Counted from the first letter of the stretch, positions 26,072 through 35,092 are shown. The stretch is DNA of 64,000 bases from Desulfovibrionaceae bacterium (GCA_009783025.1 WRHY01000007.1:3989-67988), one strand, 5' to 3'. A program made the numbers and translations. The notes: generated by a model not told the origin, from the letters alone.

Positions 26072-26932
26072 CTAGGGCCCCGCATCTACCAGACGGCGCT
26101 GCTTCCCCGTGGCCACGGCTTCGGCCAGAAGGTTTTCAGAAGCGGCAAGGCGGCTTCGGACTTCCTCTCCGCCAAGGCTGGCCAGCGCTACGGCCCTGGC
26201 CAGCACGGCCTCGGGCTCGGAAACAAGGGCCAGCGGAACGGCCAAGGTAAGGTTGTGACCGGCCAGAACGCCGGTATTGTCGAACAGCAAGGTATCCTGT
26301 TGCATGGGAAAAAGGTCGGCGATAACCGCGAGTGACGGCCTTTCAGCGCTGTCACGCGCGCCCGTGCCGCTGATAAAGCCCAGACCGCCATTGAGCAGAA
26401 GCGTGTTCCCGGTATAAAGCACACCCTTCAAAAGTCCGGCCAATTCCGGATCAAGGGGCGCGTCAAACACCGTGAAGCGGGCGAACTGCATACGGCCCAG
26501 CACAGTGGTTCCGGTGTGTTCCGTCGCCTCCATGGACCGGCACCAGACGGCAATTTCCTTGCCCCTGAGCACATCCGAAAACAGGTGGCGGCCCGTGTAG
26601 TCCGTGTTGTTTTCAGCGGTCATGTCCGCTGTGAACATGATATCCACAACACCAAGCCGTTCATTGGGAGCCGGTCCGATAAACCCGGAAACGCCGTTCA
26701 GGGTCAGGGCCGCCGCGCGGGTGAACGCGCCGCGCCCGGCCACGGGCACGAGAAACATGCAGCCCGTATCCGCCATGGGGCTGGGTTGCGAGAGGATCAG
26801 CACATCCGGCCGCTGTTTGCCGCTCTCTTTTCCCGTTGCCAGGGCTTGGGCCGTGATCACTTGCAGACCCTGGGCGGCGGCTTTGGCGTTGAGCCGGGTA
26901 ATAACGTCGCTGGCGGTCACTTGCTTGGACAT
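26072..26932 (-). CDS. diverged HcyBio/DUF39-like protein without ferredoxin domain
   Basis: 286 residues. No annotation is obvious at first, but its order of motifs follows the HcyBio (DUF39, COG1900) family: LTLNGVSGFIGPAPNERLG, then TGRHLFSDVLRGKEI, LLNGGLGFISGTGARDS and RPSLAVIADLFPM. The GPAPNE stretch recalls the GPCPNE of the methanogenesis-marker-16 branch with the Cys changed to Ala. The first third is divergent and the family cysteines are absent. It is encoded nine bases after the CCG Fe-S protein and 1.3 kb from a fuller DUF39 protein. It may be a non-catalytic partner subunit. The call rests on motif comparison by eye. Confidence 0.62.
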   Translation of the reverse strand: MSKQVTASDVITRLNAKAAAQGLQVITAQALATGKESGKQRPDVLILSQPSPMADTGCMFLVPVAGRGAFTRAAALTLNGVSGFIGPAPNERLGVVDIMFTADMTAENNTDYTGRHLFSDVLRGKEIAVWCRSMEATEHTGTTVLGRMQFARFTVFDAPLDPELAGLLKGVLYTGNTLLLNGGLGFISGTGARDSAERPSLAVIADLFPMQQDTLLFDNTGVLAGHNLTLAVPLALVSEPEAVLARAVALASLGGEEVRSRLAASENLLAEAVATGKQRRLVDAGP

Positions 26933-26941
26933 GGTTGACTC

Positions 26942-28273
26942 CTATTTGCGAAAGGCCACCGCTTCGGCCAGATGAACGATCCTGCCCGGAATCTTGTGCC
27001 TGGCCATGGTGTCGGCCAGTTGGATCAGACAGCCCGGACAGGAGGTAATGACATACTCGGCCCCGCTTTCGCGCAGGGCGGCAGCCTTTTCCGAGCCGAT
27101 TTCCCGCGACAGATCGTAATTGTACAGGTTGAAAGACCCGCCGAACCCACAGCAGCCTTGCCGGGACAGTTCACGAAAATCATCGCCAAAGGTCCGCTGC
27201 AGAATGGTCAGCGGTTCACGGCTGACATGTTGCAGACGAGCCAGGTGGCAGGGCTCGTGCCAGGTGACTGTTGCCCCTTTGGGCAGGGCCGAACGGCAGG
27301 AAAAGTCGGCAAAATCGCAGGCGGCAAGGACAATCTCTGAAACGTCCTTGACCTTGATCGCCATGGCGGCCAAGCGGGCGGTCTCCTCTGGAGTGTTCCC
27401 GATGCGCGGCCACATGTCGCGCATGGCTGAACCACAGGTGGCGCAACCGGTGACCACAGAGTCAACCCGGCATTTTTCCAGCACGTCAAGATTATGCAGG
27501 GCCATGCGCCGGGCTGTTTCATGATCGCCGTTGGCATGCACGGCCAAACCACAGCAGCCTTGCTCTTTGGGGAAGACAACATCCATTCCGGCTTCACTCA
27601 GCAGGCGGACAACAGCTTTTCCCGTGTCCGGGAGTAAAAATTCCGCCGCGCAACCGGAGAAGTAAGCAACCCGGACCGGCTTCCCGCTCGGGTTCACAGC
27701 GGGTGTTTCCTCCGGCAGCGCGTCGGAAAGAAACTCGGAAGCAATGGAGGGGACGTTGCGGCCTCGGGCAAACCTGGGCAGCAGGGCGGGCAGATGCCGG
27801 ATCGGGGCCGGGGCGTTGCCTTGCAGGGAAAAACCGGCCTGAACGTCGGCGGTTTCGGGCAGGAGTCCCTGCACGCGGGAAGCGGCCCGCAGCGTCCGGC
27901 GCATGGCTTTGCGGTTCAGCAAGAGTTTACGGAAGGCAATCTTTTTCCCTGTGGGCAGGCCGTTGCGGTCAACCTGCGCCTGGCGCAGCATGGACACGAT
28001 CAGGTCATTGCGAATGCCGCGCGGGCAGACCATGGTACACCTGCCGCACAGCAGGCATTTGCCGATATCTTTCAAGCCTTCCGGGTCGGCTTTGAGCCGC
28101 AGCAACTCGTGAATCCGGTTGTTGCGTCCCCTGGCGGTCAGAATCTCGCGCGGCTCCCCGGCGTACACCGGGCAGGTCTGCAAACAGGTTCCGCAGGCCA
28201 GGCACAAGGCAGCCTGTTTGGCGCAGGCTTCAGCGGTAAAGGTGTCAAGGGCGTCAGACATGGCGTACCTCAA
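26942..28273 (-). CDS. Fe-S protein with two CCG domains (GlcF/HdrD-like)
   Basis: 443 residues. Two ferredoxin motifs near the N-terminus (CLACGTCLQTCPVY; CLLCGRCTMVCPRG) are followed by two cysteine-rich CCG domains (GCCGLAVHANGD and GCCGFGGSF), with GCATCG and SCPGC elements. This is the layout of glycolate oxidase iron-sulfur subunits and of the HdrD-type catalytic subunit of heterodisulfide reductases. CCG domains can bind a non-cubane [4Fe-4S] cluster acting on disulfides. No flavoprotein (GlcD) is present, so a thiol/disulfide or quinone-independent electron-transfer role with the DUF39 and Mo proteins is more likely than glycolate oxidation. Confidence 0.88.
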   Translation of the reverse strand: MRYAMSDALDTFTAEACAKQAALCLACGTCLQTCPVYAGEPREILTARGRNNRIHELLRLKADPEGLKDIGKCLLCGRCTMVCPRGIRNDLIVSMLRQAQVDRNGLPTGKKIAFRKLLLNRKAMRRTLRAASRVQGLLPETADVQAGFSLQGNAPAPIRHLPALLPRFARGRNVPSIASEFLSDALPEETPAVNPSGKPVRVAYFSGCAAEFLLPDTGKAVVRLLSEAGMDVVFPKEQGCCGLAVHANGDHETARRMALHNLDVLEKCRVDSVVTGCATCGSAMRDMWPRIGNTPEETARLAAMAIKVKDVSEIVLAACDFADFSCRSALPKGATVTWHEPCHLARLQHVSREPLTILQRTFGDDFRELSRQGCCGFGGSFNLYNYDLSREIGSEKAAALRESGAEYVITSCPGCLIQLADTMARHKIPGRIVHLAEAVAFRK

Positions 28274-28285
28274 GAGTTGTATGCC

Positions 28286-29596
28286 TTAGGAGTTCCAGAG
28301 CAGGCACCGGGCGTCCGTATCCACCAGGAAAAAGTCGCGTTCCAGGAGTTTGCTCTTCAGCAATTCAGCCAGGCGGTGCGCCCGCAGCCGGTTGGACTGC
28401 CGGAAAATAATCGGAATGGATTTGCCAAAGGCGACAATGTCGCCCAGACCCCGCCTGGGGCCCCATCCCTGGCCCATGAACGCGCCGCCGGGACAGTTCG
28501 CGGTGCAGGCCCCGCAGGCCACGCACAGATCCTGATCGATGATCTTTTCCTGCCAGGATATGGCGTTCATGGGGCAGTAGTACTCCGCTTCACACTGGAA
28601 TGAGCAACTGATGCAACGCTCAGGGTCAAAGGCCACCTCGAGCGGCGTATCATGCCAGATTTGCGAATATTTGACCGAGACCAGCTTGATCCGGTCCGAC
28701 AAGTCCCCGATATAATGCGGAATGCATTCATCCCGGCAGGCCATCAGCCGGTCCAGAACATCCTGGCTGGTTATGGGAAAAGGGACGGCCAGGCTGTTGC
28801 ATATTTCCACGCCGTAACTGGTGCGGAAACCGCCCATGTATTGGGGGTCCATTGTCCGCATGTCGGCCGCCGAGGCAAAACACACCTGCTCGGCTGACGA
28901 GCGGGTGCCGTATCCGACCAGCATGCCCACGGCTCCGTTCACCAACACGCGCATGCCCGGCCTGAGAATGCTGTGGCCGGAATCATTCTCGCCGGGGTTC
29001 ATTTCACCGCTGCCGCTCACGGCCAGACCGGCCAGCGGCGGTATGGGGCGGCAGGCGAATATGGAGGTCGGGTTGTTGCGGTACGCCGAGGCGTTTTTGA
29101 TGTTCGTGAAGCCCATGTAGTTCTGGTACGAGTTGCGTGAGGGATACAGCCGGGCAAAGGGCATCTCGTCCAGGGTGACGGTGCGGTAATGCTGCCTGCC
29201 GCCCTGCCGCCAGGTAACGTCAACCGCTTTGCGTTCCACCAGTTCGCGCAGGACATGGCCGCCGCCATAGCGGCCGTGATGGTCATGGCTTTCCTCGGTT
29301 CCGTTGAGTATGGCCGGGGTAAGGCCTTTTTCCGTGGCAAAGGAGGCCAGACAGGGAACGTCATTCAGGCGGACATCGCTCACCCGGCTCCCGTTTTCGC
29401 CGATGGGGAGCGAGAGCATGGCCGAAGTGCCGGACATGACCGCCCGCGTGGCTGTTGTGACCACATCCACATCGGCCGGAGTGAAGGTTTCCCCGGCGCG
29501 CACCCTGGCTTTCAGTTCCATGGCCGTCATGATGACGGCTTCGCCGGCGGCCAGGCGCGAATTGATTTCCGCTATGGTTTTTGTTTCACTGCTCAT
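28286..29596 (-). CDS. HcyBio (DUF39/COG1900) protein with C-terminal ferredoxin
   Basis: 436 residues. Residues 1-340 follow the HcyBio family: DVDVVTTATRAVMSGTSAM (44-60), LNDVPCLAS, YGGGHVLRELVERK, LVNGAVGMLVGYGTRSS. A two-cluster ferredoxin domain (CISCSFQCEAEYYCP; CVACGACTANCP) occupies about 340-390. In methanogens COG1900 proteins make homocysteine from aspartate semialdehyde and sulfide. The family's conserved early Cys (PMCSSG) is Ser55 here (VMSGTS), as in the methanogenesis-marker-16 branch, so the reaction may differ. The ferredoxin domain links it to the Mo/Fe-S proteins upstream. It is the third gene of the long operon. Confidence 0.82.
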   Translation of the reverse strand: MSSETKTIAEINSRLAAGEAVIMTAMELKARVRAGETFTPADVDVVTTATRAVMSGTSAMLSLPIGENGSRVSDVRLNDVPCLASFATEKGLTPAILNGTEESHDHHGRYGGGHVLRELVERKAVDVTWRQGGRQHYRTVTLDEMPFARLYPSRNSYQNYMGFTNIKNASAYRNNPTSIFACRPIPPLAGLAVSGSGEMNPGENDSGHSILRPGMRVLVNGAVGMLVGYGTRSSAEQVCFASAADMRTMDPQYMGGFRTSYGVEICNSLAVPFPITSQDVLDRLMACRDECIPHYIGDLSDRIKLVSVKYSQIWHDTPLEVAFDPERCISCSFQCEAEYYCPMNAISWQEKIIDQDLCVACGACTANCPGGAFMGQGWGPRRGLGDIVAFGKSIPIIFRQSNRLRAHRLAELLKSKLLERDFFLVDTDARCLLWNS

Positions 29597-29622
29597 GCTG
29601 TCCTGACCCTGTGGATATGGGG

Positions 29623-30105
29623 TTATGGTCTGAATTCAGCTTCGCCCATGCTGCGCAGGCGTTTTTCTTCCAGCGCGAACCGGATGTCGGCGGCCCGGCC
29701 GATGTGCAGGCATTTCATGGCGCAACGGGTGGCGCAGGCCGGGGCCAGGCCTTTGCCCACCCTGGCCGCGCAAACGTCGCACAGCGGACCCGTGTAGGTT
29801 CCGGTTTTATCCGCGGGACAGACGGTCCAATAGTCATTTCCGGCGTAGTCACAGGGGTCGGCGCAAGTACGGCAGGTGGTGGGCAGGGTCACCAGTTTGC
29901 CGGGCTTTCCCTGACGGCGTTCCACGGCAATCCGGCGCGCCTGGCTGGCAAAGCTGTCCCCGTAATCGGCCTGGCAGGCCATGCGGCAGGCCCCGCAGCC
30001 GATGCAGCGGTCCATATCCAGAAGCAGGACCAGATCATCGGGATGCGCATCACGCAGGGCTATCCCCTGCTCGTTATATTGGCTGCTGACGTAGACGACC
30101 CGCAT
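29623..30105 (-). CDS. DmsB-like four-cluster ferredoxin subunit
   Basis: 160 residues with about four cysteine groups, beginning CIGCGACRMACQADYG, then CRTCADPC, CDVCAARV and CATRCAMKC. The arrangement matches the electron-transfer subunits of molybdopterin oxidoreductases (DmsB/PsrB/FdhB), but it is short and lacks a membrane anchor or signal peptide. It lies 56 bases after the molybdopterin subunit and so is its probable partner, carrying electrons in the cytoplasm. Confidence 0.88.
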   Translation of the reverse strand: MRVVYVSSQYNEQGIALRDAHPDDLVLLLDMDRCIGCGACRMACQADYGDSFASQARRIAVERRQGKPGKLVTLPTTCRTCADPCDYAGNDYWTVCPADKTGTYTGPLCDVCAARVGKGLAPACATRCAMKCLHIGRAADIRFALEEKRLRSMGEAEFRP

Positions 30106-30161
30106 ATTTCCTCCTGAACTGCATGCTGAAAAAATGCTCCCGCCTAAGGCGAGGGGTATTC

Positions 30162-32246
30162 CTAAATCCGGTGCAGCGTGACGGCCACCGGACCCAAGGC
30201 GTCCGGTTCGGCGGGAATGAGCGCGGCGCCGTCCTCAGGCTCAAGCACCGCGCCTCCTTTGGGAGCGCTCCAGGTGATCTGAAGCCTGGAATCCACGCCG
30301 GTTCCGGTTGCGGAGGCGGCCGGGGTGACGCGCACTTTCTGGCCCGTGCCCAGGCCGAGTTCCTGGGCGGTTTCGGGATGGAGGCGCAGCGTGCATGCCT
30401 CCCCGCTGTTCCCGGACGCGCCGGGCTGGTTTGTCACCTGTCCGGCCTCCTGGCGCAGGATCAAGGCCAGGGCCGCCGGGGCAGGGGCATCCGCCCGCAG
30501 CGTTGGCGCGACAGCGCTCTCCAAATGAATTTTGCCGTCCGGCGTCGGGAAGCGTTCCCTGCTGCCGGGGAAAACCGTGTTGGCCGCGAACAGAATGTTC
30601 CGGCCGCGAACAGTGCCGCGTATATAGCGCGAACGTTCAAATTCAAGCGTGCAGCCCTCCGGGCAAGGCCACAGGGCTCCGCCGGAAGGCTGTCCGCTGC
30701 CGAGATCCGAAAGGGTGATGCCCCTGGTGAAAGGATTGGAAGCCAGAGCATAGGAGGCCAGGCGGCGCTGCGCGGAACTTTCCTCGGCAAAGGGCTTTGT
30801 TTCCCACGGCGGTGTGGCCGTGGGGTTCAGGCGGCGAGCGAGATCCGTCCAGATATCCAGGGGCGGGCGGTTTTCCCCCAAGGGCTTGAGCAAAGCGTTG
30901 CGCCACTGCACCGCCCGGCCGCTGTTCACATCCATCAGGCATTCGTATTCACTCCAGTGGGCGGCGGGCAGCGAAATATGGGCGAGCCGCCTGGTCGCGT
31001 TGTCATAACATCCTATGTGCACAAGCAGTTCGCAGGCGGCCAGGCGCTTGCGCACTGTTTCGCCACCGGCCAGTCTGGACGCCCAGTCGCCAAAGCCGAA
31101 GGCGGCCCGGACTCGGCCGGAGGAGAGCGCCTGTTCCGGCGTCATGGGAGGCAACGCCTGGCCGCTGAGCATATGCCGGTTATCGCGGAAGGGAGATACG
31201 CCGTGCAGGTTGCAGCCGCCGCCGGGCACGCCGATACTGCCGCGCAGGACAGCCAGGGCTCCGCACAGGGTCAGCAAAGCGTCATCAAGCCAGGGGGCCT
31301 GGCCCGGAAAAGCGGTCTGCACCTGGATGGGGAAGGCGTGTCCCAAAATATGGGCGTAGCGCTCCAGTTGTTCGCGGGCAATGCCGCACCCCTCGGCCAC
31401 GCGATCCGGAGAACAGGCTTTGACCTGCTCCTTGAGCGCGGCAAGGCCAATGGTCTGTTCAGCCAGAAAAGCGGCGTCGATCCAGTCATTGTTCAGGATG
31501 ATATGCACCAGTCCGGCCAAGGCGAGGCTTTCCGTTCCGGGCCGGACCAGCATGGCCTCGGAAGATCGCAGGGCGGTCATGCCGCCCGCCGCGCCCAGAT
31601 AGAGCAACGCGCTGCCCCGGTCTCTGGCGTCTTGCAGCGGGCCAAAACAGATGGGTTCTTCAGCGGCCACATCGCCGCCGACCAGCAGAATGGCGCGGCT
31701 CGTTGCCCAGTCGCGCGGCGGATTCATTGCCAATTGCGCGCCGGGCAGGCCGAACATGGCCGCAAGCCGTCCTTCGGTACCGAGGGCGGGTGGGAAAAAA
31801 GCGGCCGGAGAAGCCACAGATGGCGCTTGGTAAGCACACCAGGTGGCCCCCATACAGTAATCAAACGGGTCGTGGCTGCTTGCGGGAAAGATAATTGAGG
31901 GCGTTCCATCCGCCGCGAGGGGAAGGGCGGCCAGCCTTTCGGCCGCCTCATCCAGAGCGCGGTCCCAGGACACTTCCTGCCAGGGATCCTGGAGAGACTT
32001 GCGGATACAGGGTTTTTGCAGCCGCAACGGCTGCTTTTGTACCTCGTAGAGGTACATGGCTTTGGGGCAGAGCGCGCCTTTGTTCATCGGGTGTTCTTCA
32101 TCGCCGAAAAAGTCAATCGCGGTCTGAGCGTTCCGGAATACTTTGAGCCCGCAACCGGCGGGGCATTGGCCGCAGACTCCGAAGATAACCGCGTCATGGG
32201 TTTTTCCGGACAGTTGCTTCTTGGCCAGGACACTGTTCGAACGCAT
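30162..32246 (-). CDS. molybdopterin oxidoreductase catalytic subunit (DMSO reductase superfamily)
   Basis: 694 residues. An N-terminal [4Fe-4S] motif CGQCPAGC...C lies at about 25-55, then the molybdopterin core and a C-terminal molydopterin-dinucleotide domain (NQPGASGNSG, RLHPETAQELGLGTGQKVRV). No Tat signal precedes it, so it should be cytoplasmic. The usual Cys/SeCys/Ser metal ligand of formate dehydrogenase or reductases is not clear to me and there is no in-frame UGA. It is the first gene of the long operon, behind a sigma-54 promoter. It may oxidise or reduce the substrate or carrier in the methyl pathway. GGAG lies before the ATG. Confidence 0.88.
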   Translation of the reverse strand: MRSNSVLAKKQLSGKTHDAVIFGVCGQCPAGCGLKVFRNAQTAIDFFGDEEHPMNKGALCPKAMYLYEVQKQPLRLQKPCIRKSLQDPWQEVSWDRALDEAAERLAALPLAADGTPSIIFPASSHDPFDYCMGATWCAYQAPSVASPAAFFPPALGTEGRLAAMFGLPGAQLAMNPPRDWATSRAILLVGGDVAAEEPICFGPLQDARDRGSALLYLGAAGGMTALRSSEAMLVRPGTESLALAGLVHIILNNDWIDAAFLAEQTIGLAALKEQVKACSPDRVAEGCGIAREQLERYAHILGHAFPIQVQTAFPGQAPWLDDALLTLCGALAVLRGSIGVPGGGCNLHGVSPFRDNRHMLSGQALPPMTPEQALSSGRVRAAFGFGDWASRLAGGETVRKRLAACELLVHIGCYDNATRRLAHISLPAAHWSEYECLMDVNSGRAVQWRNALLKPLGENRPPLDIWTDLARRLNPTATPPWETKPFAEESSAQRRLASYALASNPFTRGITLSDLGSGQPSGGALWPCPEGCTLEFERSRYIRGTVRGRNILFAANTVFPGSRERFPTPDGKIHLESAVAPTLRADAPAPAALALILRQEAGQVTNQPGASGNSGEACTLRLHPETAQELGLGTGQKVRVTPAASATGTGVDSRLQITWSAPKGGAVLEPEDGAALIPAEPDALGPVAVTLHRI

Positions 32247-32295
32247 GGGTTTTCTCCGGGCGATGGGTGTGAAAATGGTGTGTCTGTCCTATGGA

Positions 32296-32415
32296 ATTTT
32301 ACGCTTGAGATGCTTGCTTAACGGCGGGCAAAGCCCGCCTACAAGCATCTCGCGGCAAGGATTTGCAGACAAATCCTTGCGGAGCGGATAAGCTTTTTCA
32401 AAGTTTATCCACTCC
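32296..32415. repeat. palindromic repeat (family R3, copy 1) in operon leader
   Basis: On the minus strand this holds a hairpin GGAGTGGATAA/TTATCCGCTCC, a second hairpin GCAAGGATTTG/CAAATCCTTGC, then CCGCGAGAT, GTAGGCGGGCTTTGCC and CTCAAGCGTAAA. The same order recurs at 54501-54688, with the first hairpin replaced by an unrelated but equally paired sequence. It lies between the sigma-54 box and the first gene of the long operon, so it forms most of the leader RNA. Confidence 0.75.
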
Positions 32416-32418
32416 AAA

Positions 32419-32434
32419 TGCACCAAGTATGCCA
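32419..32434 (-). promoter_or_regulatory. sigma-54 promoter of the long corrinoid operon
   Basis: Minus strand TGGCATACTTGGTGCA has GG and GC in the exact -24/-12 register and is close to the aquaporin promoter TGGCATGTTTGATGCA (12 of 16 identical). Transcription would start near 32408, inside the first hairpin of the R3 repeat, about 160 bases before the ATG. A palindromic activator site lies 130 bases upstream. Confidence 0.7.
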
Positions 32435-32539
32435 CTGTGGGCCGAACGGGCTGGCTTTATCAATCTTTTTCCTGAAATCATTATGTATTTCAGGCAAAAA
32501 AACAATGTATAACGGTATTGTCGAGAGAATAAATTGCAC

Positions 32540-32750
32540 GGTGTTTCCGTACACACAGCATGACATGTGTACACAGGTATGGTGAGAGCCCGGCGTTGCC
32601 GCTACTTGAATGGTGTAATAGAAAAATTAATAAATATATAGAGTTGTACCACGGAAAAACAAAGGCATATGCAGCGGAAATAAAAAAGACTGTGCGGGAT
32701 AAGGACAAAGGTGTATTCAATGTGTAAACTAAAGTGTACACATTAGAAGT
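32540..32750. promoter_or_regulatory. upstream activating region matching the one at 997-1300
   Basis: TGTGTACACA (32566-32575) lies in a block that, on the minus strand, reads CTGTGTACACATG, then CATGCTGTG, GTA and AAACACC. The same order and spacing occurs at 1266-1303. A second pair, TGTGTAAAC and TGTGTAC... ACACATT (about 32720-32744), lies about 300 bases from the promoter, like the cluster at 1103-1131. The whole stretch 32460-32820 is AT-rich and holds no gene. Probable enhancer-binding protein sites. Confidence 0.6.
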
Positions 32751-33022
32751 TATTTGTATCCAAACAATTTGCTATGTAATTATGCTATATCTGCAAAATA
32801 ATTTCAATTTTTATATTATTGAAGGTGTAATCAGGCGACCGTTCGGTTGTGCTTGTCGCGGGTGGGGGCGCGGATGATCTTCTCGCGCCTACCGGCATAA
32901 CCAAACCGACTCCATTACCAAAGGATAGAAGTGCTTGCGCTTAGGGCCAAGGCAAGGTACTTGAAACCACTTGGCTTCTCAATAACAAACCGCCTTCGCC
33001 TACGATTTTTTACGGAGCGGCT

Positions 33023-34636
33023 ATGAAAATTCAGCTTTTGGGCGCGGCCCAGACAGTCACAGGTTCCTGCTTTGTCATTGAGGCAGCGGGAAAGCGCTTC
33101 GCCGTTGACTGCGGCATGCATCAAGGCAATGCCGCGATTGAAAAGCGCAACTTCAACACCAAGGCCTATCAGGCCGCGAAACTGGATTTCGTCCTGCTGA
33201 CCCACGCCCATATCGACCACAGCGGCCTGTTGCCGCGCATGGTGCGGGAAGGGTTTAAGGGCCCCGTATACTGCACTGAACCCACGGCGGATCTGTTGGA
33301 CATCATGCTCCTGGATAGTGCTCACATCCAGGAAATGGAGGCGGAGTGGGCCAACCGCAAACGCGCCCGGCGCGGCAACGGTTTTGTGGAGGCCCTGTAT
33401 ACCACCGAGGACGCGGCAAAAGCCGCCGGACTGCTCAAGGCGGTTCGCTACAACGATGATTTTTCTCCCGTCCCCGGCGTGCAGGTCTGTTTCCGCAATG
33501 CCGGGCATATCCTGGGGTCTTCCTTTTTTGAAATGAAGGTCACGGAAAATGGGGAGTCAACCGGCCTGATATTTTCCGGCGATCTGGGGCGGCCCAACGC
33601 TCTTTTGATGAATGACGCCGCACTGCCGGAGTTTCGGGCCGATTATCTGTTTCTGGAATCCACATACGGCGACCGTAACCATAAAAACGAGTCCACCAGC
33701 CGGGACGAACTGGCCGAAGCCATAGCCCGGGCCACGGCCAACGGGCAGAAAACCATTATTCCGGCTTTCGCGGTAGAGCGCACGCAGGAAGTCATATACA
33801 CCCTGTTCCTGCTGCACAAGGAAGGCAAGCTGCCTCCGGGCATCCCGGTGTATGTGGACAGCCCTCTGGCCATCAAGGCCACGGAAATTTTCCGCAGGCA
33901 TCCGGAGTACTTTGATCGGGCAACGCAGGATCTTTTGCGCAACGGGGAAGATCCTCTGGCTCTGCCGGGGCTCAAGTACACCCTGAGCGCGGAGGAGTCG
34001 CAAGCCATCAACCGCCAGGAAGGCGCGGCCATCGTCATTTCGGCCAGCGGCATGTGCAATGCCGGACGCATCAAGCACCACCTGCGCCATAATCTGTGGC
34101 GGGAAGGCGCCAGCATCGTGTTCACCGGCTATCAGGCCGTGGGCACGCCGGGACGGAAAATCGTGGACGGGGCGGAATCGCTGACCATTCTGGGCGACGA
34201 AATCAAGGTGACAGCCAACATCCACACCATAGGCGGCTTTTCCGGACATGCCGGGCAGAGTCAGATTCTGGACTGGGTGGGCACGTTCTGCCGTCCGGAA
34301 CTCAAGGTTTTTTTGGTACACGGCGAAGAAAGGGCGCAGCAGCCCCTGGCTGATCTGCTGCGCCAGCGCTACGGCTTGAGCGTGAATATCCCGGCCTATC
34401 TTGAGGAGATCACGCTTGAGCCGGGCAAAGCTCCCAAGCTGTATATGGACGACAGCATTATGGCGGCCAGGAAAATCAATTGGGATCTCCTGCTTGCGGA
34501 AACGGAAGGCAAGCTGGTCCAACTCAGGGCAGGCCTTTCCGATGTGCGGCAAAAAACCTGGGCCGAGCAGGCTGAGGTTCAGGAGCAGATCCTGGATTTG
34601 AACAAGCGTTTTTTGCAGTTGCTTTCGCAGTTGTAG
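33023..34636 (+). CDS. MBL-fold beta-CASP hydrolase (RNA-processing type)
   Basis: 537 residues. The metallo-beta-lactamase motif HAHIDHSG (about 57-64) is followed by a beta-CASP domain with ESTYGDRNH and the late SASGMCNAGRIKHHL and GGFSGHAGQ motifs. This is the YSH1/CPSF-like group of zinc nucleases (COG1236). A C-terminal extension (about 465-537) is helical. It is read divergently from the Mo operon, from its own promoter in the 32820-33020 gap. Followed 27 bases later by a VOC gene, probably in one operon. Function in bacteria is RNA processing by analogy only. Confidence 0.9.
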   Translation: MKIQLLGAAQTVTGSCFVIEAAGKRFAVDCGMHQGNAAIEKRNFNTKAYQAAKLDFVLLTHAHIDHSGLLPRMVREGFKGPVYCTEPTADLLDIMLLDSAHIQEMEAEWANRKRARRGNGFVEALYTTEDAAKAAGLLKAVRYNDDFSPVPGVQVCFRNAGHILGSSFFEMKVTENGESTGLIFSGDLGRPNALLMNDAALPEFRADYLFLESTYGDRNHKNESTSRDELAEAIARATANGQKTIIPAFAVERTQEVIYTLFLLHKEGKLPPGIPVYVDSPLAIKATEIFRRHPEYFDRATQDLLRNGEDPLALPGLKYTLSAEESQAINRQEGAAIVISASGMCNAGRIKHHLRHNLWREGASIVFTGYQAVGTPGRKIVDGAESLTILGDEIKVTANIHTIGGFSGHAGQSQILDWVGTFCRPELKVFLVHGEERAQQPLADLLRQRYGLSVNIPAYLEEITLEPGKAPKLYMDDSIMAARKINWDLLLAETEGKLVQLRAGLSDVRQKTWAEQAEVQEQILDLNKRFLQLLSQL

Positions 34637-34663
34637 AAGATGGAATGATAAGGAGGCAGCGTT

Positions 34664-35092
34664 ATGGATGCCAGATTAAATATTGTGACGCTCGGTGTGG
34701 CGGATCTGAAACGATCCCGCGATTTTTACGAGCATGGTCTTGGCTGGAAGGCTTCATCCGTCAGTAGCGGAGAAATCGCTTTTTTCCAACTCGGCGGAAT
34801 TGTCCTGGCCTTGTACCCGGCTGACGAACTTGCGGCGGACGCCTTGCAGGATTCGAAGGGTACGGGGTTTCGCGGCGTGACCCTTGCCCAGAACGTGGCG
34901 ACAAAGGAAGAAGTCGCCGCTGCATTGCGCCACGCCGAGCAGGCCGGGGGGCGCGTGATCAAACCGGCCCAGGACGTATTCTGGGGCGGGCACAGCGGCT
35001 ATTTTGCCGATCCGGACGGCCACCTGTGGGAAGTCGCCTGGAACCCGCACTTTGCCCTGGACGAACGCGGCGAAGTGATTTTACCGCGATAG
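34664..35092 (+). CDS. VOC/glyoxalase-family protein
   Basis: 142 residues in the vicinal-oxygen-chelate fold: RLNIVTLGVADLKRSRDFYEHGLGW at the start and GGHSGYFADPDGHLWEVAWNP near the end. His and Glu metal-ligand positions are plausible. The family covers glyoxalase I, dioxygenases and antibiotic-binding proteins; this subgroup is uncharacterised. AGGAGG precedes the ATG. Downstream hairpins (35160-35193 and 35206-35233) suggest transcription ends here. Confidence 0.85.
   Translation: MDARLNIVTLGVADLKRSRDFYEHGLGWKASSVSSGEIAFFQLGGIVLALYPADELAADALQDSKGTGFRGVTLAQNVATKEEVAAALRHAEQAGGRVIKPAQDVFWGGHSGYFADPDGHLWEVAWNPHFALDERGEVILPR

Noticed and set aside
30162..32246. Selenocysteine formate dehydrogenase
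   Set aside because: There is no in-frame UGA and no SECIS-like position at the usual metal-ligand site.
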